Origin: WHSV01 sp050694055
Lineage (GTDB): Bacteria > Actinomycetota > CADDZG01 > WHSQ01
NCBI GenBank assembly: GCA_050694055.1
Contig: JBOGWX010000011.1
Location: 1 to 19,228 of the forward strand
Direction: 5' to 3'
Length of the DNA: 19,228 nucleotides
Part shown: one piece after another, positions 1 through 7,395 of the stretch
Position numbering within the stretch: position 1 is the stretch's first letter
Layout of the letters: each line of letters opens with the position of its first letter
The notes under the pieces: generated by a model
The model's input: the letters and a program-made list of their open reading frames with translations, nothing else
What the model was told of the DNA's origin: nothing
The model's database searches: none
Program-made: the position numbers and the translations under genes

Positions 1-1
1 T

Positions 2-18
2 CTAGACGGAAGTTACGA
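2..18 (+). repeat. Left terminal inverted repeat of the IS1634-family element
   Basis: The 17 bases from position 2 are the exact reverse complement of 1936-1952. Beyond position 18 the similarity to the other end drops to background. The core ACGGAAGTTACGA is the unambiguous part. The leading CTAG may be target sequence instead. Confidence 0.9.
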
Positions 19-55
19 CGCTAAGAGTGTCTGATCCGCTCTTGACCAGGAGCAA

Positions 56-71
56 CGGCTCATGAGAGCCG
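56..71 (-). terminator. Short hairpin downstream of the IS1634 transposase, weak terminator candidate
   Basis: A 6-bp perfect stem (CGGCTC/GAGCCG) with a 4-base loop begins 11 bases past the transposase stop. No T-run follows it on the minus strand. It could be a transcription barrier or a subterminal structure, but a functional terminator is only a guess. Confidence 0.25.
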
Positions 72-82
72 ATGGTTTCTGA

Positions 83-1825
83 CTACAGGACCCGTAGCGG
101 CACCGAGGTGTCGATGAGCTCGAAGGCCTTGCGCTGGATGGGTGTGGGCTCCGAGAGCTGCTGGAAGGGAGGTTGTTCCTCCACGCCATCAACCCTCACG
201 TCGCTGCGGATGAGCGTGCCGAGGTGATCCAGCAGCGAGGCGAAGCTGTGTGCTGGCTCGTTGTCGGTGGTGCGCCGGCGCGACGCCTTCTCCGCGGCCG
301 CATCTGAGCGCTCGGCGGGAGCCACCGGGTCGGCTTTGGTGGGCGGCTCTTCGTCGGTGAAGGTGAGTGGTGCCCACGCCTTGCGCAGGTGCCACACGAG
401 ATATTCAGCCAACATGCAGATGAACGCGTGGGCCCTGACGCGCTCCTCACGGCGGTGGCGGATGGGGCGCAGCTCGAGGTCGACCGACTTGAGGCTGCGG
501 AAGTCGCGTTCGACCACGGACAGGTTCTTGTAGGCCGCGACCACCTGAGGGGCGCTGAGGTTGTCGCGCGCGACGCTGGTGCGCACGACGTAGACGCCGT
601 CCAAGAGAGCTTCCTTGTCGATGCGGTCCTGCTTGCGCGCGTAGTCGAAGCGGTCGTCTGCGATGTCGAGAGCGAAGTGCTTGCCGACCTTGTATCTGTT
701 CAGCACCCGGCCGACGCGCAGTCCGATCTGGTCCTTTCCTCTAAGCGGTCGCGCGTCTCTAAGCGTCGCCTGGTGGATCTTTGCCAGCTCCTTGTCGGTT
801 GCCTGCAACAGGTCATCGCGCTTGCGGGCGCGTTCGCGCGCCAACGCCGGGTTGCGGCAACAGATGAGGCGCTCTGAGGGATAGTCGGGATGGCTGATCT
901 CGGCAAGCCCGGTCTCGTCGAACAGCGACATCTGCACCGCTCCGGCCTCGGCCAGGGCCTGGATCTGGGGAGCCCTCAAGGCGCTGATCCAGCCCATGCC
1001 GCCGAGCTCTTTCAGCGCCTCGATGCGCGCCGAGGTGATCATGCCGCGGTCGCCGACCATCACCATCTCGGTGAGCCCGAAGCGCTGCCTCAGCTGGTCG
1101 ACCGCGGAAACGAAGGCGCTGGGGTCTGCGGTGTTGCCGGCGAAGACCTCGATCGACACCGGCCGGCCCTCGGCATCGGTCATGAGCCCGTAGTTGATCT
1201 GGGCCTTGCCGCGCTTCTGGTCGCGCGAGTAGCCGCGTTCGGCAAGCGGGCAGCAGCTGCCCTCGACGTAGGACGACGACAGGTCGTAGAGCGCGAGCCC
1301 GCCGGGCGACAGGTGGGCTTTGGCGAGCGCGGACTCGATCGAGTCCTGCCGGGACACGAGCCAGTCCATCGCGCCGTAGACGTCGTCGGTGGTGGCGTCT
1401 GCGACGCTGAGGTCTGACGCCAGGGTCGTGTCCTGCCACCACCTCGTGGTGGCGAGCTTGGATGAGGGGCGCACCACGCGCGCGACGATCAATGCCAGCG
1501 CGAGGTCGCGCTCGCGACCTGCGGGACCGAGCAGCCTGGGCAGGTCGAGCCTCTTGGCGATCGCCGTGACCGCGGCGACGTGGCCGTGGGGCAAGGAGCG
1601 CTCGATCCGAAAGGCGTCCGCGGCCGCCGCGAAGCTCTCGCCTTTGAGGGCCCGGCGGATGAGATCGATGACCTCTGCGGGCAGGTGCGAGAGGTTGCCG
1701 ACGGTCTCGCTCTTGACCTTGCCGCCCTCGCGGTAGGAGCGTCGCAACAGGTGCGTCTCATAGGTCTTGTCTTTGTAGTGCCGACGCGTGGTAGCGACAT
1801 GTACAGACCCTCCCCTTGATGCCAT
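83..1825 (-). CDS. IS1634-family DDE transposase
   Basis: This 580-residue protein should catalyse cut-and-paste movement of the surrounding IS. It starts with the family-typical N-terminal region containing LLRRSYREGGKVK (about residues 26-38). The catalytic Asp residues are probably D181 (LALYDLSSSY) and D259 (MVGDRGMIT). The Glu is probably E439 in the YKNLSVVERDFR signature. A basic helix containing RHRREERVRAH follows. Length and order fit an intact IS4-superfamily enzyme of the IS1634 group, with no frameshift or stop. The ATG at 1825 is used because no other in-frame start precedes the conserved N-terminus. No clear Shine-Dalgarno (SD) sequence is visible before it. The final 80 residues include a Glu/Pro/Lys-rich linker (about 490-520). 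The coding DNA looks like the host's, so no compositional sign of recent transfer is evident. Confidence 0.95.
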   Translation of the reverse strand: MASRGGSVHVATTRRHYKDKTYETHLLRRSYREGGKVKSETVGNLSHLPAEVIDLIRRALKGESFAAAADAFRIERSLPHGHVAAVTAIAKRLDLPRLLGPAGRERDLALALIVARVVRPSSKLATTRWWQDTTLASDLSVADATTDDVYGAMDWLVSRQDSIESALAKAHLSPGGLALYDLSSSYVEGSCCPLAERGYSRDQKRGKAQINYGLMTDAEGRPVSIEVFAGNTADPSAFVSAVDQLRQRFGLTEMVMVGDRGMITSARIEALKELGGMGWISALRAPQIQALAEAGAVQMSLFDETGLAEISHPDYPSERLICCRNPALARERARKRDDLLQATDKELAKIHQATLRDARPLRGKDQIGLRVGRVLNRYKVGKHFALDIADDRFDYARKQDRIDKEALLDGVYVVRTSVARDNLSAPQVVAAYKNLSVVERDFRSLKSVDLELRPIRHRREERVRAHAFICMLAEYLVWHLRKAWAPLTFTDEEPPTKADPVAPAERSDAAAEKASRRRTTDNEPAHSFASLLDHLGTLIRSDVRVDGVEEQPPFQQLSEPTPIQRKAFELIDTSVPLRVL

Positions 1826-1851
1826 AGCGTTATGCTACGACACCCGAGGCT

Positions 1852-1911
1852 AACCGTCACGGTTTTCGTGCCTACATTATCAGAGCGATCTGCACCCAAA
1901 GCGCAGGTCAA
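1852..1911 (-). promoter_or_regulatory. Possible transposase promoter with a downstream perfect palindrome
   Basis: Reading on the minus strand, TTGACC lies at 1911-1906 and GATAATGT at 1881-1874, which resemble -35 and -10 boxes. Their spacing is too long for a standard promoter, so only the -10 is persuasive. Between this -10 and the ATG lies a perfect 13-base palindrome, AACCGT-C-ACGGTT (1852-1864). It could be a repressor or transposase binding site that dampens expression. Function is inferred from position only. Confidence 0.3.
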
Positions 1912-1935
1912 AGCCGCTTTCAGCCCTCAGATGCC

Positions 1936-1952
1936 TCGTAACTTCCGTCTAG
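1936..1952 (-). repeat. Right terminal inverted repeat of the IS1634-family element
   Basis: This is the reverse complement of 2-18 over 17 bases. It lies upstream of the transposase start. Its outer CTAG supplies the TAG stop codon of the adjacent minus-strand gene at 1949-2779. Confidence 0.9.
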
Positions 1953-2779
1953 TCGGGGACCACGTAGGGACCGCAATAACACCAGTAGAAGTAGTCCGGA
2001 TCCATGCCGAGCCCGCGCGTGGGGGCGACACCGAGATCCTCGACCTTCTTCGGATCGGCCGGCGTGTCCCGCCGGTGACGCAGGATGTGACATCCCTCGG
2101 CGCAGTCCACCGCCTTGCAGAAGATCCTCTCTTGGTTCGGCAGCTGTTGGATGACGGTCCGGCAGTCGCCGCGTTTGTCGGCGATCGTCTCGAAAGCCAG
2201 GGCGGCCACATCGCGGTCCACCGCCGCAAAGTCGGCCAGCAGTGGAGAGTCCGGGGTCTCAAGAGCAACGATGTCCATACCGAATTCCCCGGCCGCGGTG
2301 GCGACGATTCCGTCGATCAGGATGCCCTTGCGCCGGTCTCCCTTCAAGGCCTCTCGGCTAAGCTTCTTCAGGAGGTCGAGGATCTCGATGAGGATCCTCC
2401 CGAGTAACACGACGTCGATCTGGACCCGCTTCGGCGACTTGTACTCGTACGCCCCGCGGGTGAGCAGCAGCTGCAGCTTTGCGGCCAGACGATCCAGCTC
2501 GAGCGACAGGGAGTCGTCGCCCGGTCGAGCTTCGAGATCCCTGAGCTCTCGAATCTCAGCACGGACGCGCTCGAAGCCGTGCTCGGCGTAAGCCTCGCGG
2601 ACATCGGTGAGAACCTCCGGCAGCTGACCCCACCTCGCTGAGATCTGCTCGATGTCGACGAGCAGACCATCGAGGCGGTCCGCTCCCCGCAGGGGGGTGA
2701 GCCCGTAGCGTTCCTCGAGACGAGCGCCGACAAGGTCGGTAACGAGATCCGACAAAGCACGCACTTCACCCGAATCCAC
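1949..2779 (-). CDS. Unrecognised protein with a cysteine-bearing C-terminus; ends at the IS edge
   Basis: I do not recognise this 276-residue protein. The GTG at 2779 is well supported by AGGAGG five bases upstream. No signal peptide or confident membrane segment is visible. Residues 1-145 are largely helical-looking, with many charged residues and Leu-rich stretches such as LGRILIEILDLLKKL (126-140). The C-terminal part has clustered cysteines: C206, then C221, C226 and C230 (C-x4-C-x3-C), then C267 and C269 near the end (YWCYCGPYVVPD). This suggests metal binding or disulfides. The TAG stop falls inside CTAG at the IS boundary. The protein is therefore either intact, if CTAG is native target sequence, or cut short by the insertion. 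It follows the pilus operon on the same strand after a 192-base gap, so it is probably a separate unit. Confidence 0.8.
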   Translation of the reverse strand: MDSGEVRALSDLVTDLVGARLEERYGLTPLRGADRLDGLLVDIEQISARWGQLPEVLTDVREAYAEHGFERVRAEIRELRDLEARPGDDSLSLELDRLAAKLQLLLTRGAYEYKSPKRVQIDVVLLGRILIEILDLLKKLSREALKGDRRKGILIDGIVATAAGEFGMDIVALETPDSPLLADFAAVDRDVAALAFETIADKRGDCRTVIQQLPNQERIFCKAVDCAEGCHILRHRRDTPADPKKVEDLGVAPTRGLGMDPDYFYWCYCGPYVVPD

Positions 2780-2784
2780 GGTTC

Positions 2785-2790
2785 CCTCCT
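2785..2790 (-). promoter_or_regulatory. Shine-Dalgarno site fixing the GTG start at 2779
   Basis: On the minus strand AGGAGG stands five bases before the GTG codon. This makes the GTG, rather than any later ATG, the likely start of the unrecognised protein. Confidence 0.75.
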
Positions 2791-2855
2791 GCCCGCAACG
2801 CCGGCAGCGCGACTTGGTCCTGCCGCCAGCATCAATCTAGGCGCCCCGACCCCCT

Positions 2856-2877
2856 CGAATCAATTCGCCATTTGGCG
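2856..2877. repeat. Two overlapping inverted repeats upstream of the unrecognised gene
   Basis: CGAAT-CA-ATTCG (2856-2867) overlaps CGCCA-TT-TGGCG (2866-2877). They lie about 80 bases upstream of the GTG at 2779, where a promoter would be expected. Such paired short palindromes suit an operator, but the arms are only 5 bp and could be chance. Confidence 0.3.
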
Positions 2878-2921
2878 TACTGAAGGTCGAAGTCGTCAGA
2901 TCTTTGCGGCTGTGACTTCTC

Positions 2922-2941
2922 CGCGCGAGATCAATCGCGTG
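2922..2941 (-). terminator. Hairpin after the pilus operon, possible terminator without a T-run
   Basis: CGCGCGA and TCGCGTG form a GC-rich stem around a 6-base loop, starting about 30 bases past the stop of the HTH/coiled-coil gene. One pair is G-T on the plus strand and mismatched on the minus strand. No T-run follows on the minus strand, so a simple intrinsic terminator is doubtful. The rest of the 2780-2971 gap shows no gene. Confidence 0.3.
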
Positions 2942-2971
2942 GTCGAGAGAAATGCGTGCAGCGTTCGAGAG

Positions 2972-4540
2972 TCACCGGCGACGGCGGGCGACTCGCTTCT
3001 CCTGGGACTTGTAGCGCTTGAGCTCTTCCTCGAGAAGCGCGGTTTGCGCCCTGACGCGATGTACCTCTGCGTCGAATACCCGCCTCTCGAGTTGCGCCGT
3101 CTCGAGCTGGGCGGCCAGCAGGTTTCGGTCGTCCTCGATCTGAGACAAGCGCTCCATCTCAATCCTTAGCGGCGATATCTCCCCCTCGAGCGTCTCCCTC
3201 TCTTCGAGGACCGAGTCCAGTTTGGCGAGTAAGTCGACGCGTTCGATCTCGGCAGCCTCAATCCGCTCCGCCATGACTTGAACTTCGGCCAGCTTCGTGC
3301 GCGCCACTTCTCTCTCATCGTTGACCTCATCGAGCTCCAGCCTGAGCCGGTCGCGCTCTGCCTCTGCGTCGAACAAGCCATCGAGGCGCGCGCGCAGGCG
3401 CGAGACCTCCGCCTCGAGCGTCGCGTTCTCGCGCATCTTGTGCTCCAAGCGGCCAAGGGCAGTGTCGCGACCTCTCTCGACCTCGGCGAAGTGCTTGACG
3501 CGCAGGCGAAGACGAAGCAGTTCCGACTCGATCTTCTCTTTCTCGCGCAGCGCCGCTCCCAGCTCTTCTCTCACGGCGTCGTGGTTGCGCGTTGCAGACT
3601 CGTCTCTGTTCTCGACGACCATCTCCAAGACCCTGACGCGCTCTTCGAGAGCAGCTTTCTCGCGCAGCATCCTTCCCACCAAATCCGACGACTGGGACCG
3701 CTCCGCCTCGACCTGTCCTGCGAGGGCGGCGAGCTCCTCCTCCCCTTTTCGGAAGCGCTCCTGCGCAGCCTCCTTCGCCTCCGTGGCCTCCCGGAGTCTT
3801 GCCGCCAACTCTTCGTCGGGCTCTGCCGGCGCGGGGGCCTCGGTGCGTGCGCGTGCGATCTCACTGCTCAATTCGTCGTTGTCTCGCTGAGCTTGACGCA
3901 GAGTCTCCGCGAGCTCATCGCGCTCGCTCTCGAGCGCGGCGATGGATTCCCTGAGCGCGGCGATCTCGCGCTGTGACTCTTCGAGGACCACCTCACTGTC
4001 GGGGACCTCGAGTCGTGCGCGCGCGATCTCGTTGCGCAACTCGTCGTTGCCCTGGTGAGCTTGACGTAGAGCCTCAGCGAGCTCGTCGCGCTCGCTCTCA
4101 AGCACGGCGATCGAGGCCTTGAGCGCGGCGATCTCGCGCTGTGACTCCTCGAAGGTCTGAGAGACTGCGGCCAGCCTCGTCTCGAGATCGGCCACGTTCC
4201 TGTAAGCCTCCGTGGCGGCGCGGCCCTTGGTTTCGAGTAGTTCCCGAAGGCGCGACACCTCCTCGGGGACATCCACGCCGCTGGTGCCGGCTGCACTCAC
4301 CCTGGGGGTTTCTCTCGTACCGTGGCGAACCGTCGGGGTGCGCCCTGCCATCGCCTCGATCTGTTCCAACTCGACGTAGACGAGATTCGACATCGGCACG
4401 GAGTAGCTATCCAGCAATCCTTGCTCGATATAGGTCTCGAGCATTCTCGGACTGACCTTGAGCTCTCTGGCGCCCTGCCACGCAAGAATGAGGCGCTTGG
4501 CGTTGGTGGGGAAGTGGTTCTGGCCGGACCCTCCGCTCAC
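2972..4540 (-). CDS. MerR/excisionase-like HTH protein with a long coiled coil, last gene of the Tad operon
   Basis: The 522-residue product begins with a helix-turn-helix of the MerR/excisionase type, about residues 18-65 (ARELKVSPRMLETYIEQGLL, then a wing-like VYVELEQIEAMA). A Pro/Thr/Gly-rich linker (66-93) leads to a very long, heptad-rich coiled coil (about 94-505). The protein ends in a basic tail, RVARRRR. Residues 131-186 and 187-242 are a near-identical tandem repeat. No membrane segment is visible. The GTG start at 4540 has GGGAGG at good spacing and lies 28 bases after the tadC stop, so it is probably cotranscribed with the pilus genes. Possible roles are a transcription regulator of the pilus, a nucleoid- or pole-anchoring scaffold, or a filament-forming cytoskeletal protein. 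None can be chosen from sequence alone. It is not an SMC protein, since it has no ATPase heads. Confidence 0.85.
   Translation of the reverse strand: MSGGSGQNHFPTNAKRLILAWQGARELKVSPRMLETYIEQGLLDSYSVPMSNLVYVELEQIEAMAGRTPTVRHGTRETPRVSAAGTSGVDVPEEVSRLRELLETKGRAATEAYRNVADLETRLAAVSQTFEESQREIAALKASIAVLESERDELAEALRQAHQGNDELRNEIARARLEVPDSEVVLEESQREIAALRESIAALESERDELAETLRQAQRDNDELSSEIARARTEAPAPAEPDEELAARLREATEAKEAAQERFRKGEEELAALAGQVEAERSQSSDLVGRMLREKAALEERVRVLEMVVENRDESATRNHDAVREELGAALREKEKIESELLRLRLRVKHFAEVERGRDTALGRLEHKMRENATLEAEVSRLRARLDGLFDAEAERDRLRLELDEVNDEREVARTKLAEVQVMAERIEAAEIERVDLLAKLDSVLEERETLEGEISPLRIEMERLSQIEDDRNLLAAQLETAQLERRVFDAEVHRVRAQTALLEEELKRYKSQEKRVARRRR
3815..4150 (-). repeat. 168-bp tandem duplication inside the coiled-coil gene
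   Basis: Two in-frame units of 168 bp (4150-3983 and 3982-3815) encode 56 residues each, beginning EESQREIAAL. By my count 39 of the first 50 residues are identical, and the DNA matches closely at the unit starts. The period is eight heptads (56 residues), so duplication keeps the coiled-coil register. It looks like a recent internal expansion. Confidence 0.85.
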
Positions 4541-4568
4541 GGTCGACCTCCCGCGTTGCGCAGCTCCA

Positions 4569-5504
4569 TCACAGCGCCCCGAAGAGGTCGCCGGCTATTC
4601 GGATCATGGCCGGGCCGAGGATCACCACGAGCAGCGCCGGCAGCACGCAGAAGATAGTGGGAAAAAGCACCTTGACCGGCACCTGCATCGCCTTGCGCTC
4701 CGCGCGCTGCCGCCGTCTGGTTCGGAGCTCGCCCGCTTGCGCCCGGAGAACCTTGGAAACGCTGACTCCGAAGACGTCGGCCTGGATCATCGCAAGCACG
4801 AAGCTGTCGAGTTCCTCGACCTTGGTCCTGCCGGCCAGGCTCTTGAACGCCTCGACTCGTGACTCTCCCAGTTGAATCTCCTGCAGCATCCGCGCGATCT
4901 CCGCCGAAAGCTCTCCGGGAACCTTCTGAACAACTTGTGCAAGCGCCCCATCGAACCCGATTCCCGCCTCGACGCTGATCGTGAGCAGATCCATCGTGTC
5001 CGGCAGCGCCTTTCTGATGGCCTCCCGGCGGCGCGTGGCCATGCCCGCCAGTACCACATCCGGCGCCACAAAGGCCAGCACCGCGAAGAATATCGAGAGG
5101 ACCGCCGTTCTCACCGGCGACGCGTCCGAGCCGAGCCACACGAATGCGGCGAGCACCACCGCGGCTACGGCTCCCAGGAGCTTGAAGGCAACAACTCGTT
5201 CGACATCCCACCGTGCCGGACTCCCCGCCAGGGCAAGCTTTTGCTCGATGCGGTCGTTCATTCCGAGTGGGGTTACGCGCCTCATCACGCGCCCCAACCC
5301 CTCCATCACCGGCGTAATCACGCGTTCCACGAACGAGCGCGCCAGCTCCCGCTCCCGAGTGTTGGAGCTGATGTGCTCGACTTGCGCCTCGAGCAACTCA
5401 ACGGGACGCCTGCGCTGAGCAACGATCAGATCCACGATCAGCCCTACGATCATGAACATCGAGAAGGTCGCCACCAGCGCCAGCGGCAGATAGAGACTAG
5501 ACAT
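4569..5504 (-). CDS. tadC: TadC, Tad pilus inner-membrane platform protein
   Basis: This 311-residue membrane protein belongs to the type II secretion F (GspF/TadC) family and would pair with TadB beneath the TadA ATPase. Visible parts are an N-terminal membrane helix (about 5-28), a cytoplasmic linker (29-105), two hydrophobic helices (about 106-153), and the T2SSF domain containing RRREAIRKALPDTMDLLTISVEAGIGFDGAL (starting near 158). A C-terminal membrane segment lies near 280-305. The RKALPDTMDLL and EAGIGFDGAL motifs are characteristic of TadC. The ATG at 5504 overlaps the end of the upstream tadB gene by eight bases, suggesting translational coupling. Length is normal for the family and no defect is visible. 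Confidence 0.93.
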   Translation of the reverse strand: MSSLYLPLALVATFSMFMIVGLIVDLIVAQRRRPVELLEAQVEHISSNTRERELARSFVERVITPVMEGLGRVMRRVTPLGMNDRIEQKLALAGSPARWDVERVVAFKLLGAVAAVVLAAFVWLGSDASPVRTAVLSIFFAVLAFVAPDVVLAGMATRRREAIRKALPDTMDLLTISVEAGIGFDGALAQVVQKVPGELSAEIARMLQEIQLGESRVEAFKSLAGRTKVEELDSFVLAMIQADVFGVSVSKVLRAQAGELRTRRRQRAERKAMQVPVKVLFPTIFCVLPALLVVILGPAMIRIAGDLFGAL

Positions 5505-7395
5505 CGATCTTCACGATCCTTCTCATCCAGAAATAGCCGGTGACGAGCAAAACGGACGCTGCACCCAGGAGCAATACACCAACTCCAGTGTTGAACAGCA
5601 GACCTATGTAATCGGGATTGACCTGCGACATATAGAGGGTGACGATGATCGGCAGGACGGTCAGAATGCCGATCGAGATCCGGCCTTCGGACGACAGCAC
5701 GTCGACCTGTCTCCTGAGGGTCTCCCTGTCCCTCAGGGTCTCGGCCACCCCGTCGAGGAGCTCGGCGAGGTTGCCCCCGACCTCGCGCTGGATGTTGACC
5801 GCCAGGACCGCCCACCTGAAGTCGTCGCTGCCAATGCGATCCGACATCACCGACATCGCCTCATTCATGGGACGACCGAGACGGATCTCGGCCACCAGCC
5901 GTGCGAACTCGGTTCCCCCCGGTTCGCCGGTTTCCTTCGAGACCATGTCGAGCGCCTGCAGGAAGCTGTGCCCCGACCGAATCGAGCTGGCCAGGATCAT
6001 GAGGATGTCGGGAAGCTGGCCGTGTAGGCGGTTGAAGCGTCGTCGTGCGAGCAGCGCGAGCACGAAGTTGGGTACCAGAGCCGCCGCGCAGGCGATGGCC
6101 AGGGCCCCCAGAACATTCCCCAGCAGCACGAAGCCGACGACGGTACCCGTGACTGATGCGACGATCGTCATGGCCAAGAACTCCTCGGGACTGAGCGGCA
6201 GCCCGGCCCGCTCGATCCTGAGGTCCAGAGCCACACCGAGGCCTCTTCTATCGGTGAATCGCTGCGCCAGGCGGACGAGCAACGATGGGATCCATCTGAA
6301 CGTCTGGCGAGGTCGGAGTCGCGCCTCACCCGACCTCTCGCGCCCACCGATAGCCATCAGACGCGCGAGCTCGTGGTCACGCTCGTCGCGATAGCGAGAC
6401 CCGAGCACCATCGATACGATCCAAAGACAGGCGAGGAAGAACATCCCAAGCACCAGCGCGAGGCCCCAGACATCGCGAATGAGTGGCTGCGACGGCGCCT
6501 CGGGCTCAGGTCGTGCGCGCGCCGCGCCGGCATCGCTCGGGAGCGGCGGCAGCAACGTGAGAATGCTGTCGGTAAGCCCGAAGGCGTCCACCGAGATGGT
6601 CGCTTCTCCTCCCGCGACCTCGTTGGACTCATAGGTCAGCACGTATTGGTTGGAAAGCTCGGTAGCCAGTCCCTCGTAGAGCCTGCCGAGGTTCGCGCTT
6701 GCGACCGGAGAGTACTGGCCGTCGGTGGAACGGGCTAGGTACTTCAGGGCTCGCTCGTCGAACTCACCCGATTTCAGACCGACCGCGAACACCGACGCGT
6801 TGGTCGAGGCGGCGGACCTGAGCGAGGTCCGGCTGGCCGTGTCTCCTCCGTCGGAAAGCAGGACGATGTTTCGCTGGCCCGACCCGCTGAACAACCCGGA
6901 AGCCTCGCTGACGGCGTCGTAGAGAGCCGTCTCGCCCGACGCCTCCAAAGAGCCGAGCTCGGCCAGCAGGCTCGACCGTTCATTAGAGATCCGTTTAAGA
7001 ATCCGAGGTTGGTCCGAGAAGGATACGAGTCCGACGCGAATGTCCGGGGGGAGTTCGTTAACGAACGCCTCCGCGGCGGCGATGGCAGCCGACATCGGCT
7101 CGCCCACCATGCTTCCCGAGGTGTCCATGACGAGCACGATGTCGACGCTCACCACTTCCTCGTCGAGCGGGCGAATCTCGAGGCGGTCCACGACTTCCCC
7201 GTCCTCCATCACCGTGACGTCCTTGTCCGACAATGGCTCGGAGCTGTCCATCGACATCAGAACCGAGATCTCCGGAAAACTGTCGACCTCGACGCGGCGA
7301 ACGTTAATGCTCTCGGGCGCGGCAACTGCTACTTGCGCCTGCATCATGGCGACCGCGACGATGGTGAGTGCCAGCCAGGCCCGGGAGCGCGTCAC
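5497..7395 (-). CDS. tadB: VWA domain fused to TadB, Tad pilus platform protein
   Basis: This 632-residue protein is about twice the length of a usual TadB. Residues 1-26 look like a signal peptide (TIVAVAMMQAQVAVAA). Residues 27-85 form a short beta-rich segment. Residues 86-255 are a von Willebrand A domain with a complete metal-ion site: D91-T-S-G-S95, T156 and D182 (LLSDGGD). A Pro/Ala-rich linker and a membrane helix (about 309-331) follow. Then come a cytoplasmic stretch and a standard TadB/T2SSF module: membrane helices near 405-450, the domain at about 455-570 (QLPDILMILASSIRSGHSFLQAL) and a last pair of helices at 572-622. The predicted topology puts the VWA domain outside and the TadB core in the membrane. 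The GTG start overlaps the tadA stop as GTGA. The reading frame is continuous, so the fusion is not a frameshift artefact of this sequence. Confidence 0.92.
   Translation of the reverse strand: MTRSRAWLALTIVAVAMMQAQVAVAAPESINVRRVEVDSFPEISVLMSMDSSEPLSDKDVTVMEDGEVVDRLEIRPLDEEVVSVDIVLVMDTSGSMVGEPMSAAIAAAEAFVNELPPDIRVGLVSFSDQPRILKRISNERSSLLAELGSLEASGETALYDAVSEASGLFSGSGQRNIVLLSDGGDTASRTSLRSAASTNASVFAVGLKSGEFDERALKYLARSTDGQYSPVASANLGRLYEGLATELSNQYVLTYESNEVAGGEATISVDAFGLTDSILTLLPPLPSDAGAARARPEPEAPSQPLIRDVWGLALVLGMFFLACLWIVSMVLGSRYRDERDHELARLMAIGGRERSGEARLRPRQTFRWIPSLLVRLAQRFTDRRGLGVALDLRIERAGLPLSPEEFLAMTIVASVTGTVVGFVLLGNVLGALAIACAAALVPNFVLALLARRRFNRLHGQLPDILMILASSIRSGHSFLQALDMVSKETGEPGGTEFARLVAEIRLGRPMNEAMSVMSDRIGSDDFRWAVLAVNIQREVGGNLAELLDGVAETLRDRETLRRQVDVLSSEGRISIGILTVLPIIVTLYMSQVNPDYIGLLFNTGVGVLLLGAASVLLVTGYFWMRRIVKIDV

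Larger units (their letters stand above)
2..1952 (-). mobile_element. IS1634-family insertion sequence, apparently complete
   Basis: A single transposase gene fills the element, flanked by matching inverted ends at 2-18 and 1936-1952. The element is about 1.95 kb, normal for the family. The outermost four bases at each end are CTAG. Because CTAG is its own reverse complement, it could be part of the inverted repeat or a 4-bp target duplication. If it is a duplication, the IS proper is about 6-1948. The right edge touches the stop codon of the neighbouring gene. The left flank lies outside the window, so the two flanks cannot be compared. Confidence 0.88.

Noticed and set aside
813..1442. 209-codon open frame inside the IS1634 transposase region
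   Set aside because: Its translation is Arg/Ala/Gly-rich, typical of an out-of-frame shadow of the transposase.
2922..2941. Confident intrinsic terminator after the operon
   Set aside because: The hairpin has no T-run and a mismatch on the relevant strand, so it is listed only at low confidence.
3278..3976. 232-codon frame opposite the coiled-coil gene
   Set aside because: It is Leu/Arg-rich antisense of a repetitive Glu/Arg/Leu coil, with no ribosome site and no domain.
3815..4150. CRISPR or non-coding direct repeats
   Set aside because: The repeat is two in-frame coding units without spacers. No CRISPR array was seen anywhere in the window.
2972..4540. SMC/Rad50-type chromosome protein
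   Set aside because: The long coil suggests it, but there are no Walker A, signature or Walker B motifs, and the N-terminus is an HTH.
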